From positions 281,339-345,338 of the forward strand of contig NZ_JAAIXZ010000007.1 of assembly GCF_010894435.1 (NCBI RefSeq): a stretch of DNA of 64,000 nt, in the 5' to 3' direction. The notes under the pieces are model-generated. The model saw nothing but the letters and a program-made list of their open reading frames with translations, searched no databases and was not told the DNA's origin. This DNA is from Pyxidicoccus trucidator. Lineage in GTDB: Bacteria; Myxococcota; Myxococcia; Myxococcales; Myxococcaceae. The position numbers were made by a program, and so were the translations under genes. This document shows positions 45,994 through 54,478 of the stretch, piece after piece; the first letter of the stretch is position 1; the number at the start of each line of letters is the position of its first letter.

Positions 45994-46500
45994 TCACTCG
46001 ACGGGGGGCAGCTCCGGCAGCCTGTGCTTCTTCCATTTGAGCTTTGCCCTCCCTTCAGTACGAGCCAGGGTGAGCGCCAGCTGAGCGCGCTTCGCGGGCG
46101 GCAGGTCCTTCGCGAGCGCCTGGTACAGCTCCCGGTCGAGCGCGGCGATGCGCTCCCGTGCCTCGAAGGCGCGCTGGGCCGCTCCGTCCACCTGGGGCAG
46201 GGCCGCGCTGTCACCCTGGGCCGCCTGGTGGAGGACGCGGGCGGCGTCGCGCACCTGCTCGCGCAGGGGGCGGCGTCGCGCGTCGAAGCTCTGGAGCGTC
46301 TGCTCCATCTTCAGGGCCTGGGCGTTGTCCAGCTCCAGCGCGTCGGACAGCTCCAGCACCTGCCGCAGCCGCTGGCGCTTCTCCATGCGCTCCATGCGCT
46401 CCGCGTCGCGAGCCTCCCTGCGCGGCTCCCGCGCGGGCTCCGCCATGGCGACCCAGGGCAGCAACGCCAGCGCCAGCACCGCCATCCGCGTCCGCTTCAT
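45994..46500 (-). CDS. Periplasmic Spy/CpxP-like helical protein in sigma-factor operon
   Basis: 168 aa. Signal peptide (MKRTRMAVLALALLPWVAMA) then a very basic/acidic helical protein with RQRLRQVLELSDALELDNAQ, LREQVRDAARVLHQAA and LPPAKRAQLALTLARTEG. This is the pattern of periplasmic heavy-metal-sensor/Spy/CpxP (LTXXQ-type) proteins that detect unfolded proteins or metals. Five base pairs after the anti-sigma stop, so co-transcribed. It may modulate the anti-sigma factor from the periplasm; that is inference. Confidence 0.82.
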   Translation of the reverse strand: MKRTRMAVLALALLPWVAMAEPAREPRREARDAERMERMEKRQRLRQVLELSDALELDNAQALKMEQTLQSFDARRRPLREQVRDAARVLHQAAQGDSAALPQVDGAAQRAFEARERIAALDRELYQALAKDLPPAKRAQLALTLARTEGRAKLKWKKHRLPELPPVE

Positions 46501-46505
46501 CGTCC

Positions 46506-47039
46506 TCACAGTGTCTCTCCCAGCTCGAAGTCCAGGTCCTCGTCCAGCGCGTCGCCATCCTCCAGCGCGTCCACGTCCTCGTCGAGCGGCTCCAGCCCCG
46601 CCCACGCCTCGATGGCGGCCATGGTCTCCGCGTCCACCTCGTCCCCCGTCGGCGAGTCGGCCTCGGACGTCACCGGCGCCGTCACGGTACCGCCGCCCTC
46701 GCCCGGGTTGCGGATGAGGCCCGGCACCAGCAGCATCAGCGCCACCACCGCCGCCGCGGCCACCAGCGAGTAGAGCGTCCGCCTCCGCAGGCCCCGGTGC
46801 TGCTCGTTGCGCCGCCAGGCCGCCAGCGTGCGCTGGGGCAATTCCTGCACGGTGGCCTTCTCCTCCGGGGTGAGGGGCGGCAGCTCCACCATCCCCAGCA
46901 CGCCCACCGTCTCGGCGATGGCCTCGCGGCACCCGTCGCACGACTTCACGTGCGCGTGGACCCGGGCGGCCTCCTCGGTCTCCAGGGCTCCCGCGGCGAA
47001 CACGTCCAGCAGCACCTCGTACTCAGGGCACGCGGCCAT
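46506..47039 (-). CDS. Anti-sigma factor with N-terminal zinc-finger (zf-HC2)
   Basis: 177 aa. N-terminal zf-HC2 domain: His30-x3-Cys34-x2-Cys37 (HAHVKSCDGC), with Cys4 a possible fourth ligand. One membrane helix near residues 88-108 (LYSLVAAAAVVALMLLVPG) and a strongly acidic periplasmic C-terminus (DEDVDALEDGDALDEDLDFE, about 155-175). Binds and inhibits the sigma factor encoded just upstream; the acidic tail may sense envelope conditions. Its ATG overlaps the sigma-factor stop by one base (TGATG), indicating translational coupling. Confidence 0.93.
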   Translation of the reverse strand: MAACPEYEVLLDVFAAGALETEEAARVHAHVKSCDGCREAIAETVGVLGMVELPPLTPEEKATVQELPQRTLAAWRRNEQHRGLRRRTLYSLVAAAAVVALMLLVPGLIRNPGEGGGTVTAPVTSEADSPTGDEVDAETMAAIEAWAGLEPLDEDVDALEDGDALDEDLDFELGETL

Positions 47040-47674
47040 CAGCTCGTCTCCTCATTCGCGCCCACCTGCGCCTTCAATCGCTTCACCGCGTGGTGGAACT
47101 GCACCTTCGCGTTGTTCTCCGTGATTCGCAGCGTCAGGGCGATGTCCCGGAAGGACAGCCCGCCGTCCACCCGCAGCGTCAGCACCTCGCGCTGGCGCCG
47201 GGGCAGGGCCAGCACGGCGGCGCGCACCTGGCGCTCGCGCTCGGCCCGCTCCATTCCCTCCTGGGCCGACTCCGCCGGGTCCGCCGCCACGGGCTCCGCC
47301 GCGGACTCCACCAGCATGGGCCGCCACCGCTGTCCCTGGCGGGCATGGTTCTTCGCCAGATTGAGGGCGATGCGCACCAGCCAGGCGCGGAAGGGCGCGG
47401 GCCCCGAGGCCGTGAAGCGCGAGAAGACGCGGCGGGACGCCTCCAGCGCGCGCAGGAAGGCGGCCTGCGCCAGGTCCGCCGCGTCCTCGGGGCGGGACAC
47501 GTAGCGCCGCACCAGCGCGAAGACGAGCGCGCGGTGTCGCTTCACCAACACCTCGAAGGCCGCCGGCTCTCCGTCCAGGAAGGCGCGGCACAGCGTCTCG
47601 TCCGAGGCCCGCTCCAGCCCTGGCCGCCCCGGGCGCGAGGGCATCGCCACCACCCGTCCGCCTGTGTCACCCAC
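47039..47674 (-). CDS. ECF RNA polymerase sigma factor
   Basis: 211 aa. Region 2 (LCRAFLDGEPAAFEVLVKRH; YVSRPEDAADLAQAAFLRAL, the -10 recognition part) and region 4 (LPRRQREVLTLRVDGGLSFR, helix-turn-helix DIALTLRITENNAKVQFHHA) are complete; region 3 is absent, as in ECF factors. I favour the GTG at 47674 because GGAGG lies 9 nt upstream; an ATG at 47644 (201 aa) is the alternative. First gene of sigma/anti-sigma/Spy-like operon, probably autoregulated, but no promoter was identified by eye. Confidence 0.95.
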   Translation of the reverse strand: MGDTGGRVVAMPSRPGRPGLERASDETLCRAFLDGEPAAFEVLVKRHRALVFALVRRYVSRPEDAADLAQAAFLRALEASRRVFSRFTASGPAPFRAWLVRIALNLAKNHARQGQRWRPMLVESAAEPVAADPAESAQEGMERAERERQVRAAVLALPRRQREVLTLRVDGGLSFRDIALTLRITENNAKVQFHHAVKRLKAQVGANEETS

Positions 47675-47854
47675 GCTCACACCCCTCCAACCCCCGGGCG
47701 CGAGGAAGGTTATTTTCGGCCCTCCTTCGTGCCGTGTTTTGCGGATAGTGCATGAAATCCAGCATGTTGATACATGCGAGAGCGACGGGCCCGGTTGCCG
47801 AGGCCGTCTGGGCGCTGCCAGAATGGCTCGTTGGTCGCAACCTAGGGACGGGGC

Positions 47855-48433
47855 ATGGTGACGGAAGGCTCTAGCTCTCGAATCAAGGGTGGGGTGCTCA
47901 TCTCCCGGCTGAACATGCTGCGCCACCATGGCGGGCAGGTTCGGGTGGACGAGGTGCTGCGGCGGCTTCCTCCCGAGGACCAGGCGGTGTTGCGGAAGAT
48001 GATTCTTCCCATCGCCTGGTACCCGATGGAGCTGAACCTGCGGCTGGATTCGGCCATCGCGGAGGTGATGTCGCCGGAGGACAAGCACAGGGCCTTCCTC
48101 GACATGGGCCGGGCGTCGGCGGAGGAGGCTCTCCACGGGGCGCAGCACGTCTTCGTACGGCCCGGCGACCCGCAGTTCCTGCTGAGCCAGGCGCCGCAAA
48201 TCTACCGCTTCTATTACGCGGTGGGCTCGCGCACCTACGAGCGGGCGGGCGACAAGGGCGCGGTGCTGCGCACGTTTGGCGCGGAGAACGTCACGGAGTC
48301 GGACTGCCTGACCATCATCGGCTGGCACGAGCGGGCCATCGAGCTGTCGGGCGGGCGCTCCGTCACCACGTCGCACCCGCTGTGCCGGGCCCGGGGCGCG
48401 GCGCACTGCGAGTACCACTTCGCCTGGGAGTGA
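47855..48433 (+). CDS. V4R-like sensory domain protein
   Basis: 192 aa soluble protein. The C-terminal half resembles 4-vinyl-reductase (V4R/HNOB-type) small-molecule-binding domains: SDCLTIIGWHERAIELSGG, and a terminal CRARGAAHCEYHFAW with the Cys...His-Cys pattern of that family. The N-terminal half is RLNMLRHHGGQVRVDEVLRRLP with YPMELNLRLDSAIAEVM. Related sequences are common in myxobacteria; I am not sure of the family number. Divergent from the sigma operon, with 180 bp between starts. Confidence 0.82.
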   Translation: MVTEGSSSRIKGGVLISRLNMLRHHGGQVRVDEVLRRLPPEDQAVLRKMILPIAWYPMELNLRLDSAIAEVMSPEDKHRAFLDMGRASAEEALHGAQHVFVRPGDPQFLLSQAPQIYRFYYAVGSRTYERAGDKGAVLRTFGAENVTESDCLTIIGWHERAIELSGGRSVTTSHPLCRARGAAHCEYHFAWE

Positions 48434-48451
48434 GCGGCCGCGCCCTGGCGC

Positions 48452-48925
48452 TCAGCCTGGAGACGCCGTGCCTGGAGGCGGGTTGGCGCGCAGGTAGCGG
48501 AGCACGTCGTCCAGGTGCCGGTACACGCGCACCTCGTGACGGATGATGTGCTCGATGCGGCCGTCGGCGCTGACGATGAAGGTGACGCGCCGGTCCACGT
48601 TGAGCACGGGCCAGAGGACGTCGTAGGCGCGGCTGATGTCCCGGCTCTCGTCGCCGAGCAGGGAGAAGCGGATGTCCTCCTTCTCGGCGAACTCGCACTG
48701 CATGCGCTGTGTGTCCACGGACACGCCGACGAGCTCCGCGCCCAGCGACTTGATGAGCTGGTGGTTGTCGCGGAACGCGCGGTTTTCGATGGTGCAGCCG
48801 ACGGTGAAGGCCTTGGGGAAGAAGAAGAGGACCACGCGCCGGCCGCGCAGGGAGGACAGGCGCAGGCTCGCGCCATGACAGTCGGTGGCGGTGAAGTCCG
48901 GCGCGGAGTCTCCGACGGCAGGCAT
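48452..48925 (-). CDS. Peroxiredoxin (BCP/PrxQ type)
   Basis: 157 aa AhpC/TSA-fold peroxidase. Peroxidatic Cys44 sits in the PxxxTxxC-type motif PKAFTVGCT. The residue five after it is Arg, not Cys, so it is not the classical BCP 2-Cys arrangement. A second Cys at 77 (TQRMQCEF) is placed as in PrxQ enzymes that resolve through helix 3. Thus an atypical 2-Cys or 1-Cys enzyme. Cytoplasmic. Convergent with the V4R-like gene. Confidence 0.93.
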   Translation of the reverse strand: MPAVGDSAPDFTATDCHGASLRLSSLRGRRVVLFFFPKAFTVGCTIENRAFRDNHQLIKSLGAELVGVSVDTQRMQCEFAEKEDIRFSLLGDESRDISRAYDVLWPVLNVDRRVTFIVSADGRIEHIIRHEVRVYRHLDDVLRYLRANPPPGTASPG

Positions 48926-49091
48926 TCCGGTGGGTCCCTTCCTGGTGGGCCGGGGTCACCTCACCCCTACCATGTTTTGGAGGGGAGGCAGCTGCCCTGG
49001 TCGCTCTGTCCGGTAGCGGTGGTTCTGGCGTGTGCTGACGGGCCTGGCGGATATTGCGCCGCCTGCCCCGCAGGGGGCTCGGGAGGAGTGC

Positions 49092-50459
49092 ATGCCCCTG
49101 AAGCGGGGATGGACGGTGCTGTTGCTGGCGCTGCTGGGCACCGGCTGCGCGACGGCTCGCGTGGTGCACCTGGACACGGGCGAGGGGCCGCCGCGCGCCC
49201 ATGTATCGCGCACGGACGTGAAGCCCGGGGTGCTGGAGGAAGCTGACTTCGAAGACGCGGTGCGGCGGATGGCAGGCACGGTGCCGGTGGGCGCGAGGCC
49301 GCGTGACGTGGCGCTGGGGTTGTTCGCGAGGCCCGGCGCTGGTGCGGACGTGCGGGTGCGAGGGCGGCTGGGGCTCGTCTCGGTGGAGGAGCCCGGGCGC
49401 GGCCGGCTGAGCCTGTCGGAGCCGGCCGAGGAGGGCACGGAGCTGGAGCGCGCCTATGGACGGTGGTGTCAGCGAAGGCAGCAGGCGGAGGACTGCCTGT
49501 ACCTGTTGGACGAGGGAGTCACGCTGGACGAAGAGGGCCGGCGCACGCTGGCCTTCCGGCTGGGGCTGGACGCGGTATGGGACGAGACGGCCGAGGCGCT
49601 GGAGGAGCTGACGGACCGGGAGGCGGTGGTGACGATGCTGGTCACGACGGGGGCTTTCTACCTGGGGCTGTGGCTGGTGCCGGAGCCGCTACTCTCGAAG
49701 GGCATCGCCGCGACGCTGACGGTGGCGCTCATCGGCTACCTGGGCTGGGACACGGTGTGGAGCTTGGTGCGGGGCTGGAGGGTGTTGGCGGCGGAGGTGA
49801 AGGAGGCCACCACGTTCGACGAGCTGCGGAGGGCGGGAGAGAAGTACGGGGAGGTGATGGGGAAGAACGCGGCGAGAGCGTTCGTCATGCTGGCGATGGC
49901 GGCAATGGGGGGCACGGCGGAGTTGATGGCGGCGAGAGTCGCGACGCTGCCGGGCTCTGGACAGGCGGCGCTGGTGGCTGCTGCGCAGGGGGGAATCCGG
50001 CTGGGCGCGGCGGCGCGGGTGGAAGCGGTGGTGATATCCGCAACGGGTGAGGTGACCATTGCGCTGGCGCCGGGCGCGGTGGCCATGACGGCGCAGGGAG
50101 CGGGTGGAGCCTCGGCGGCGGTGGTGGCGGCGGGAGGACCGGAGCACCACATCGCCACGAACAAGAACTCGGAATCGGATGTGCGAGGCGGCCCGTGGAC
50201 GCCCCGGTTCCAGGAAATCTTCGACCGCGCCGGCATGTCACTGGATGACGCCGCGAACCGGGTCCACGTTCCAGGACACAAGGGACCTCATCCCCGAGAG
50301 TACCATGAGGAGGTCTTCAACCGGTTGGACCGTGTGACGGCGAGGTGCCGTACCCTCGAACACTGCCGGAAGGCACTCACGGCCGAGTTGATGAGACTGG
50401 CGCGGGAAATCTCCTCGCAGGGGTCTCGCCTCAACGAGCTTGTCACCCGGAGCGAGTGA
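49092..50459 (+). CDS. Lipoprotein polymorphic toxin, C-terminal AHH-type nuclease (SitA-like)
   Basis: 455 aa. Lipobox LLALLGTGC places lipidated Cys19. The body to about residue 340 has a Glu-rich domain, two hydrophobic segments (TGAFYLGLWLVPEPLL; ATLTVALIGYLGWDTVW) and an Ala/Gly-rich stretch. The tip (about 349-440) matches AHH/HNH-superfamily toxins: HH at 351-352 (EHHIATNKN), WTPRFQEIFDRAGMSLDDA, then HKGPHPREYHEEVFNRLD. Third positions are strongly G/C in the body but looser in the tip, suggesting tip replacement. The layout resembles myxobacterial SitA toxins passed between kin by outer-membrane exchange; delivery is inferred. GGAGGAG precedes the ATG at 49092. The next gene is the probable immunity. 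Confidence 0.88.
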   Translation: MPLKRGWTVLLLALLGTGCATARVVHLDTGEGPPRAHVSRTDVKPGVLEEADFEDAVRRMAGTVPVGARPRDVALGLFARPGAGADVRVRGRLGLVSVEEPGRGRLSLSEPAEEGTELERAYGRWCQRRQQAEDCLYLLDEGVTLDEEGRRTLAFRLGLDAVWDETAEALEELTDREAVVTMLVTTGAFYLGLWLVPEPLLSKGIAATLTVALIGYLGWDTVWSLVRGWRVLAAEVKEATTFDELRRAGEKYGEVMGKNAARAFVMLAMAAMGGTAELMAARVATLPGSGQAALVAAAQGGIRLGAAARVEAVVISATGEVTIALAPGAVAMTAQGAGGASAAVVAAGGPEHHIATNKNSESDVRGGPWTPRFQEIFDRAGMSLDDAANRVHVPGHKGPHPREYHEEVFNRLDRVTARCRTLEHCRKALTAELMRLAREISSQGSRLNELVTRSE

Positions 50460-50506
50460 CGCGAGGGTGGCGTGTCACCCGGCAGTGAATGCACAGGAGT
50501 CGACGC

Positions 50507-51757
50507 ATGCCGAAGCGGTATTTCGACCTGTCGGACGATGTCTACTTCCCAGGGCGATGGGAGTTGGGAGTGCCGCTCGACGAGCGCGGCCAGAAACTCT
50601 GGACCTGGCTCTTCAGGAGCGGAGAGCGTGCTGCCTTGGAAGGGCCCATCAGGATTCCCGTCACCATTCAGGGGCAGGCGTTGGGGTTCTCGGTGGCCGG
50701 AGCAGCGGTTCCCATCATCGACGAGAAGGCCGCCAGCGTATTTGCCGAGCTGGCTCCAGAGCAGGTTCAGCTCATCCCGGTTGCTGTCGAGTCCAGGAGC
50801 GAGAAGTACTTCATCCTCAACGTGCTCCGTGTCGTGAAGTGCATCGACGATGCGGCCTGCAAGGAAGTGCAGCTCTGGACCCAGGAGGATGAGGAGCCCG
50901 AGTTGGTCGGAGAGTATCGGTCCGTGGTCGGCCTGCGCATCGACCCCGAGAAGGCGGGCGATGCGAGGGTGTTCCGCCCCTGGGGATGGCCTGTCGCGCT
51001 CATCGTCTCCGAAGACATCAAGGACGCACTGGAGCGCGCGGGCGTCACGGGCCTGAAGTTAGAAGACGTGACTGGCCCCGCACCGGCCGAGAGCGAGGAC
51101 ACCGCGGCCGAACAGCGGCACCTTGCCCGTCTGCGGCAACTGGACACGGTGCGTGACGCGGCCTGGAACTCAATGGGCCGGCTGGAGGAATCAGCCATCA
51201 TCCCCATCATCCCGAGCGGCCCATACTGGCCGGGCCATCGCCAGGCGTGGCGGGTCATCCACCGGGAGTCGGGGAGCACGCTGCTGGTCACCGACGGCCT
51301 CTCGGACCCGTTCATCGACCGTGACGAGCTCTCCCCGGGCTTCGGCCTCGAGCTCGCCATCGAGACGAACGAGCCGATGCCCGAGGCACGCGGCAGCTGG
51401 CAGCTCCGCCTGTTGCGCGAGGTGACCGACGAGGTGGCGGAGCACGAGAACGTGCGCACGTGGCTGCACCGGGGGCTCATGACGATGGAGGTCTCCGGAG
51501 AGGCCATGCCCGAGCCGCTCGTCACGAAGGACGGCCGCGTGGCGGTGCTGCTGGGGCTGGAGTCGAGCACGCTGCCCAGGCGCTTCCCCACGCCCGCGGG
51601 AGACGTGCTGCTCGTCACCATCAAGGCCCTGCTGCCGGCGGAGCTCACGTTCCTCCTCGGGCAGGGCCGCGCCGGTCCGGGCGAGCTGGCGCGCCGCTTC
51701 GCCCGTGAGAGCGACGCCCCGCACCTGTCCCGCTCGTGGCGGAAGCCAGTGGTATGA
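50507..51757 (+). CDS. Probable immunity protein: Imm11-like (DUF1629) plus SUFU-like domains
   Basis: 416 aa, cytoplasmic. N-terminal part RYFDLSDDVYFPGRWELG with YFILNVLRVVKCIDDAAC and the tail VALIVSEDIKDALERAGVTG matches the Imm11 (DUF1629) immunity family. The C-terminal part (HRQAWRVIHRESGSTLLVTD, GFGLELAIETNEPMP, VAVLLGLESSTLPRRF) resembles the SUFU-type immunity domain. Thus two immunity modules may be fused. AGGAG 8 nt before the ATG at 50507 sets the start. It follows the AHH toxin by 47 bp, so it should neutralise it. Codon use is less G/C-biased than in neighbouring housekeeping genes. Confidence 0.85.
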   Translation: MPKRYFDLSDDVYFPGRWELGVPLDERGQKLWTWLFRSGERAALEGPIRIPVTIQGQALGFSVAGAAVPIIDEKAASVFAELAPEQVQLIPVAVESRSEKYFILNVLRVVKCIDDAACKEVQLWTQEDEEPELVGEYRSVVGLRIDPEKAGDARVFRPWGWPVALIVSEDIKDALERAGVTGLKLEDVTGPAPAESEDTAAEQRHLARLRQLDTVRDAAWNSMGRLEESAIIPIIPSGPYWPGHRQAWRVIHRESGSTLLVTDGLSDPFIDRDELSPGFGLELAIETNEPMPEARGSWQLRLLREVTDEVAEHENVRTWLHRGLMTMEVSGEAMPEPLVTKDGRVAVLLGLESSTLPRRFPTPAGDVLLVTIKALLPAELTFLLGQGRAGPGELARRFARESDAPHLSRSWRKPVV

Positions 51758-51896
51758 AGGAGCCAGCACTTCGAGCAAGGCGCTGCTGCAACCAGGACGC
51801 GCGAGCTGGCGGCTCTGGCAAGCCTCGCGCCCGGCCCGGAGTGCCGCACCGGACCGCTAACGACCGGGCGCGGGTTTCAGGCTAGGGTCCGCGCCC

Positions 51897-53066
51897 GTGC
51901 GGCCTACCAGGGACGTCTTTTCCTCGCAGGAGTTCTCCCGTCGGCTGGCCCGGGCCATGGGGGTGACGCGGGTGGCGCGTGTCACGGGCCTGGACCGGAC
52001 GGGGGTGGAGGTGGCGTGCGCGGTACGGCCCGGCGGCCACGTCCTGCAGGTGTGCAACGGCAAGGGCCTGACGTACGCCGAAGCCTCCAGGGGCGCGCTG
52101 CTGGAGACAGCGGAGCTGTGGGCCGCGGAGACGGTGCTCCCGGAGCGGCTGGTGTGGGGCTCCCGGGAGGAGCTGGACGGCCGGCTCGGTGTCCTGTGGA
52201 GCGCGGAGGCCCTGGGCTCCGCGGGAGCTCTGGTGGACCCACGCCTGTGGGGAGACACCGTGCGCTGCGCCTGGCGCGAGGCCCTGGAGCTGCACTCGGG
52301 GCGGCCCGTCTGGGTGCCCGCGCAGGGCCTCCACGTCCCGCCGCCGGGAAGTCCCTCGCTGGGCCCGGTGGCGGCGGCCTGGACGAGCAACGGCTCCGGG
52401 GCGCATCCGGACGCGGGCCTGGCGCTGCTCCATGCGCTGCTGGAGGCCACCGAGAGGGATCAGCTCGCGCGGGCGCTCCCGGAAGGGTGGACGGAGGAGG
52501 CCGTGCACCGGCGTCTGCTGCGGCCGACGGAGCTCCAGCAGGCGGCGCCCCGCACGGCGGAGCTGGCGGAGACGCTGCGGGAGCGGGGCTTTGGCGTGTA
52601 CCTCTTCGACGCCACGCCCTCGTCGCGAACGCCGGGCGCGGTGGGCCTGCCGGTGGGCGCGGCGGTGCTGGTGGACCTGGAGGAAGGCCCGGTGCCGCTC
52701 ACCGCGGGCTACGCCTGCGCGCTGGGGCGGGACGAGGCGCTGCTGAAGGCGCTGCTGGAGGCGGCGCAGTCCCGGCTGACGGACATCCACGGCGCGCGAG
52801 AGGACGTGGCCGCGGCGGACCCCGAGGCGGCGCGAGGCTTCGCGGAGGCCTGCGCGTCGGTGCGTCCGAAGCGGAGGGCGGGGGACATGCCCGACCTGGG
52901 CGCGCACGCGAAGGGGGCGGCGGTGAGAAGGGTGCGCAAGGTGCTGGAGCGGCTGAAGGCGGCGGGCTTCACGCGGGTGGCCGCGGTGGAGCTGGACTCG
53001 CCGGTGCCCGACCTGCACGTGCGACGGGTGGTGGTGCCGGGCATGAACATCTCGGAGCTCCTATGA
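51897..53066 (+). CDS. YcaO-domain protein
   Basis: 389 aa YcaO-family ATP-dependent enzyme, which activates backbone amides of peptides or proteins. ATP/Mg motifs: NGKGLTYAEASRGALLETAE and SNGSGAHPDAGLALLHALLEATERD (the second ends in the conserved E-x-x-E-R-D), and a later TDIHGAREDVA. It lacks the Pro-rich C-terminus of azoline-forming YcaO proteins and is followed, with ATGA overlap, by TfuA, as in thioamide-forming pairs. GTG start; ribosome site weak. Substrate unknown: either a RiPP precursor or a cellular protein. Confidence 0.92.
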   Translation: MRPTRDVFSSQEFSRRLARAMGVTRVARVTGLDRTGVEVACAVRPGGHVLQVCNGKGLTYAEASRGALLETAELWAAETVLPERLVWGSREELDGRLGVLWSAEALGSAGALVDPRLWGDTVRCAWREALELHSGRPVWVPAQGLHVPPPGSPSLGPVAAAWTSNGSGAHPDAGLALLHALLEATERDQLARALPEGWTEEAVHRRLLRPTELQQAAPRTAELAETLRERGFGVYLFDATPSSRTPGAVGLPVGAAVLVDLEEGPVPLTAGYACALGRDEALLKALLEAAQSRLTDIHGAREDVAAADPEAARGFAEACASVRPKRRAGDMPDLGAHAKGAAVRRVRKVLERLKAAGFTRVAAVELDSPVPDLHVRRVVVPGMNISELL

Positions 53067-54256
53067 AGCGGCGGGCGGACGAGCTGGTGGTCTTCCTGGG
53101 CCCCTCGCTGCCGGAGGAGGAGGCACGGCGGCTGGCGCCCTGCACGGTGCTGCCTCCCGCGAGGCAGGGGGACGTGTGGCGGGCGCTGAGTCTCCGGCCC
53201 CGGGCCATCGCCCTGGTGGACGGCGTCTTCGAGGCGCAGCCCTCGGTGTGGCACCACGAACTGCTCGCGGCGCTGGAGGCGGGGGTGGCCGTCTTCGGCG
53301 GAGCCAGCATGGGCGCCCTGCGCGCGGCGGAGCTGGCGTCACACGGCATGGTGGGCGTGGGGCGCATCTTCGCGTGGTACCGCGACGGGGAGGTGGTGGA
53401 CGACTCCGAGGTGGCGCTGCTGCACGCCGACGCGGAGCATGGCTGGCGGCCGCTCACGGTGCCGCTGGTCAACGTGCGCCACGTGGCGGAGCGTGCGAGG
53501 GCCGCGAGAGTCCTGACCCGGAACGCGGCGACCGCGCTGGTGGAGGCGGCGGAGGCGCTCTTCTACCAGGAGCGCACCTGGCCCCGGGTGCTGGAGCGCC
53601 TGCGTCCGCACTGGTCCGCGTCCACGCGCGCCGCGTGGGATGCCTGGTTCCTGAAGGGCGCGGAGGACCTGAAGCGGCTGGACGCCATCGCCTGCGTCCA
53701 GGCCGCGGCGACGTTCGTGGCCTCGGGAGCGCCCGCGCCGGTGGGAGCGCGGCGGCAGCCCTCGTCGCTGGTGCGGCGGCGGAGGCTGGTGGACGACGTG
53801 ACGCGGGTCCGGGGCGGGTGGGTGTCCTCGGGTCGGGTGCTGGAAGCGCTGAAGGAGTCCCCGGACGCGGTGGAGCTGGCGGAGGCGGGCCTGCGGCGGG
53901 CGCTGCTCGCCGGCCAGGCTCGCACGTGGGGGCTCACCGCCACTGCCGACGAGGTGGCCGCGGAAGAGGCCGCGTGGTGGGACGAGCGGGGCGTCGCTCC
54001 CGAGCGGCGCGAGGCCTGGCTCGCCACGAGCGGGCTCGACGCGGTGGCATTGCGGCGGCTCTGCGAGGAGCGGGCGCTGGAGCGGCTCGTCCTCGAGCAC
54101 GCGCCGCGCCTGCTGCCGGACGGCCCGTCCTGGGACGAGGCGCTCGCCGACGAGTCCCGCCTGCGGGGGCGCTGGGCCCGGGTCGCCAGGGCCGTTGCGA
54201 GGGACGCGGCGGACGGCACGGAGGAGGAACCGACGGGGGACGTCGGGTCGGACTGA
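53063..54256 (+). CDS. TfuA-like protein, YcaO partner
   Basis: 397 aa. The N-terminal TfuA core is clear: VVFLGPSLPEEEARRLA, PRAIALVDGVFEAQPSVWHHE and VFGGASMGALRAAELA (TfuA signature, hydrolase-like nucleotide/thiol-donor region), then GRIFAWYRDGEVVDDSEVAL. The C-terminal half is helical and specific to this subgroup. TfuA works with YcaO in thioamide installation (thioviridamide, methyl-coenzyme M reductase), possibly handling the sulfur donor. Start overlaps the ycaO stop (ATGA), so the two are co-translated. Confidence 0.92.
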   Translation: MKRRADELVVFLGPSLPEEEARRLAPCTVLPPARQGDVWRALSLRPRAIALVDGVFEAQPSVWHHELLAALEAGVAVFGGASMGALRAAELASHGMVGVGRIFAWYRDGEVVDDSEVALLHADAEHGWRPLTVPLVNVRHVAERARAARVLTRNAATALVEAAEALFYQERTWPRVLERLRPHWSASTRAAWDAWFLKGAEDLKRLDAIACVQAAATFVASGAPAPVGARRQPSSLVRRRRLVDDVTRVRGGWVSSGRVLEALKESPDAVELAEAGLRRALLAGQARTWGLTATADEVAAEEAAWWDERGVAPERREAWLATSGLDAVALRRLCEERALERLVLEHAPRLLPDGPSWDEALADESRLRGRWARVARAVARDAADGTEEEPTGDVGSD

Positions 54257-54262
54257 AGCGGG

Positions 54263-54286
54263 GCACCCACCTCGCGGGTGGGAAAA
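54263..54286. terminator. Hairpin downstream of tfuA
   Basis: CCCACC-TCGCG-GGTGGG stem (6 bp) at 54266-54282, 9 bp after the tfuA stop, followed by AAAATCC rather than a U-tract, so intrinsic termination is uncertain. The same core recurs at 63057-63071. Confidence 0.45.
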
Positions 54287-54478
54287 TCCGTGACAGACCC
54301 AGGGGAGAGGGTAAGGTCAACCCTGGAGGTTGCCCTTGTTCAGCCCCGCTCCCTGGGTGGTTACCGAGCCTCTCGTGCTGTCCTCGCCGGTGACGGCCAC
54401 GTCATCGCGCGTGGGCCGTCCGGGCGCGCGCGCCACCGTGGGAGGGCAGCCGACCTGGCAGGTGGTGGAGGCGAGGCC

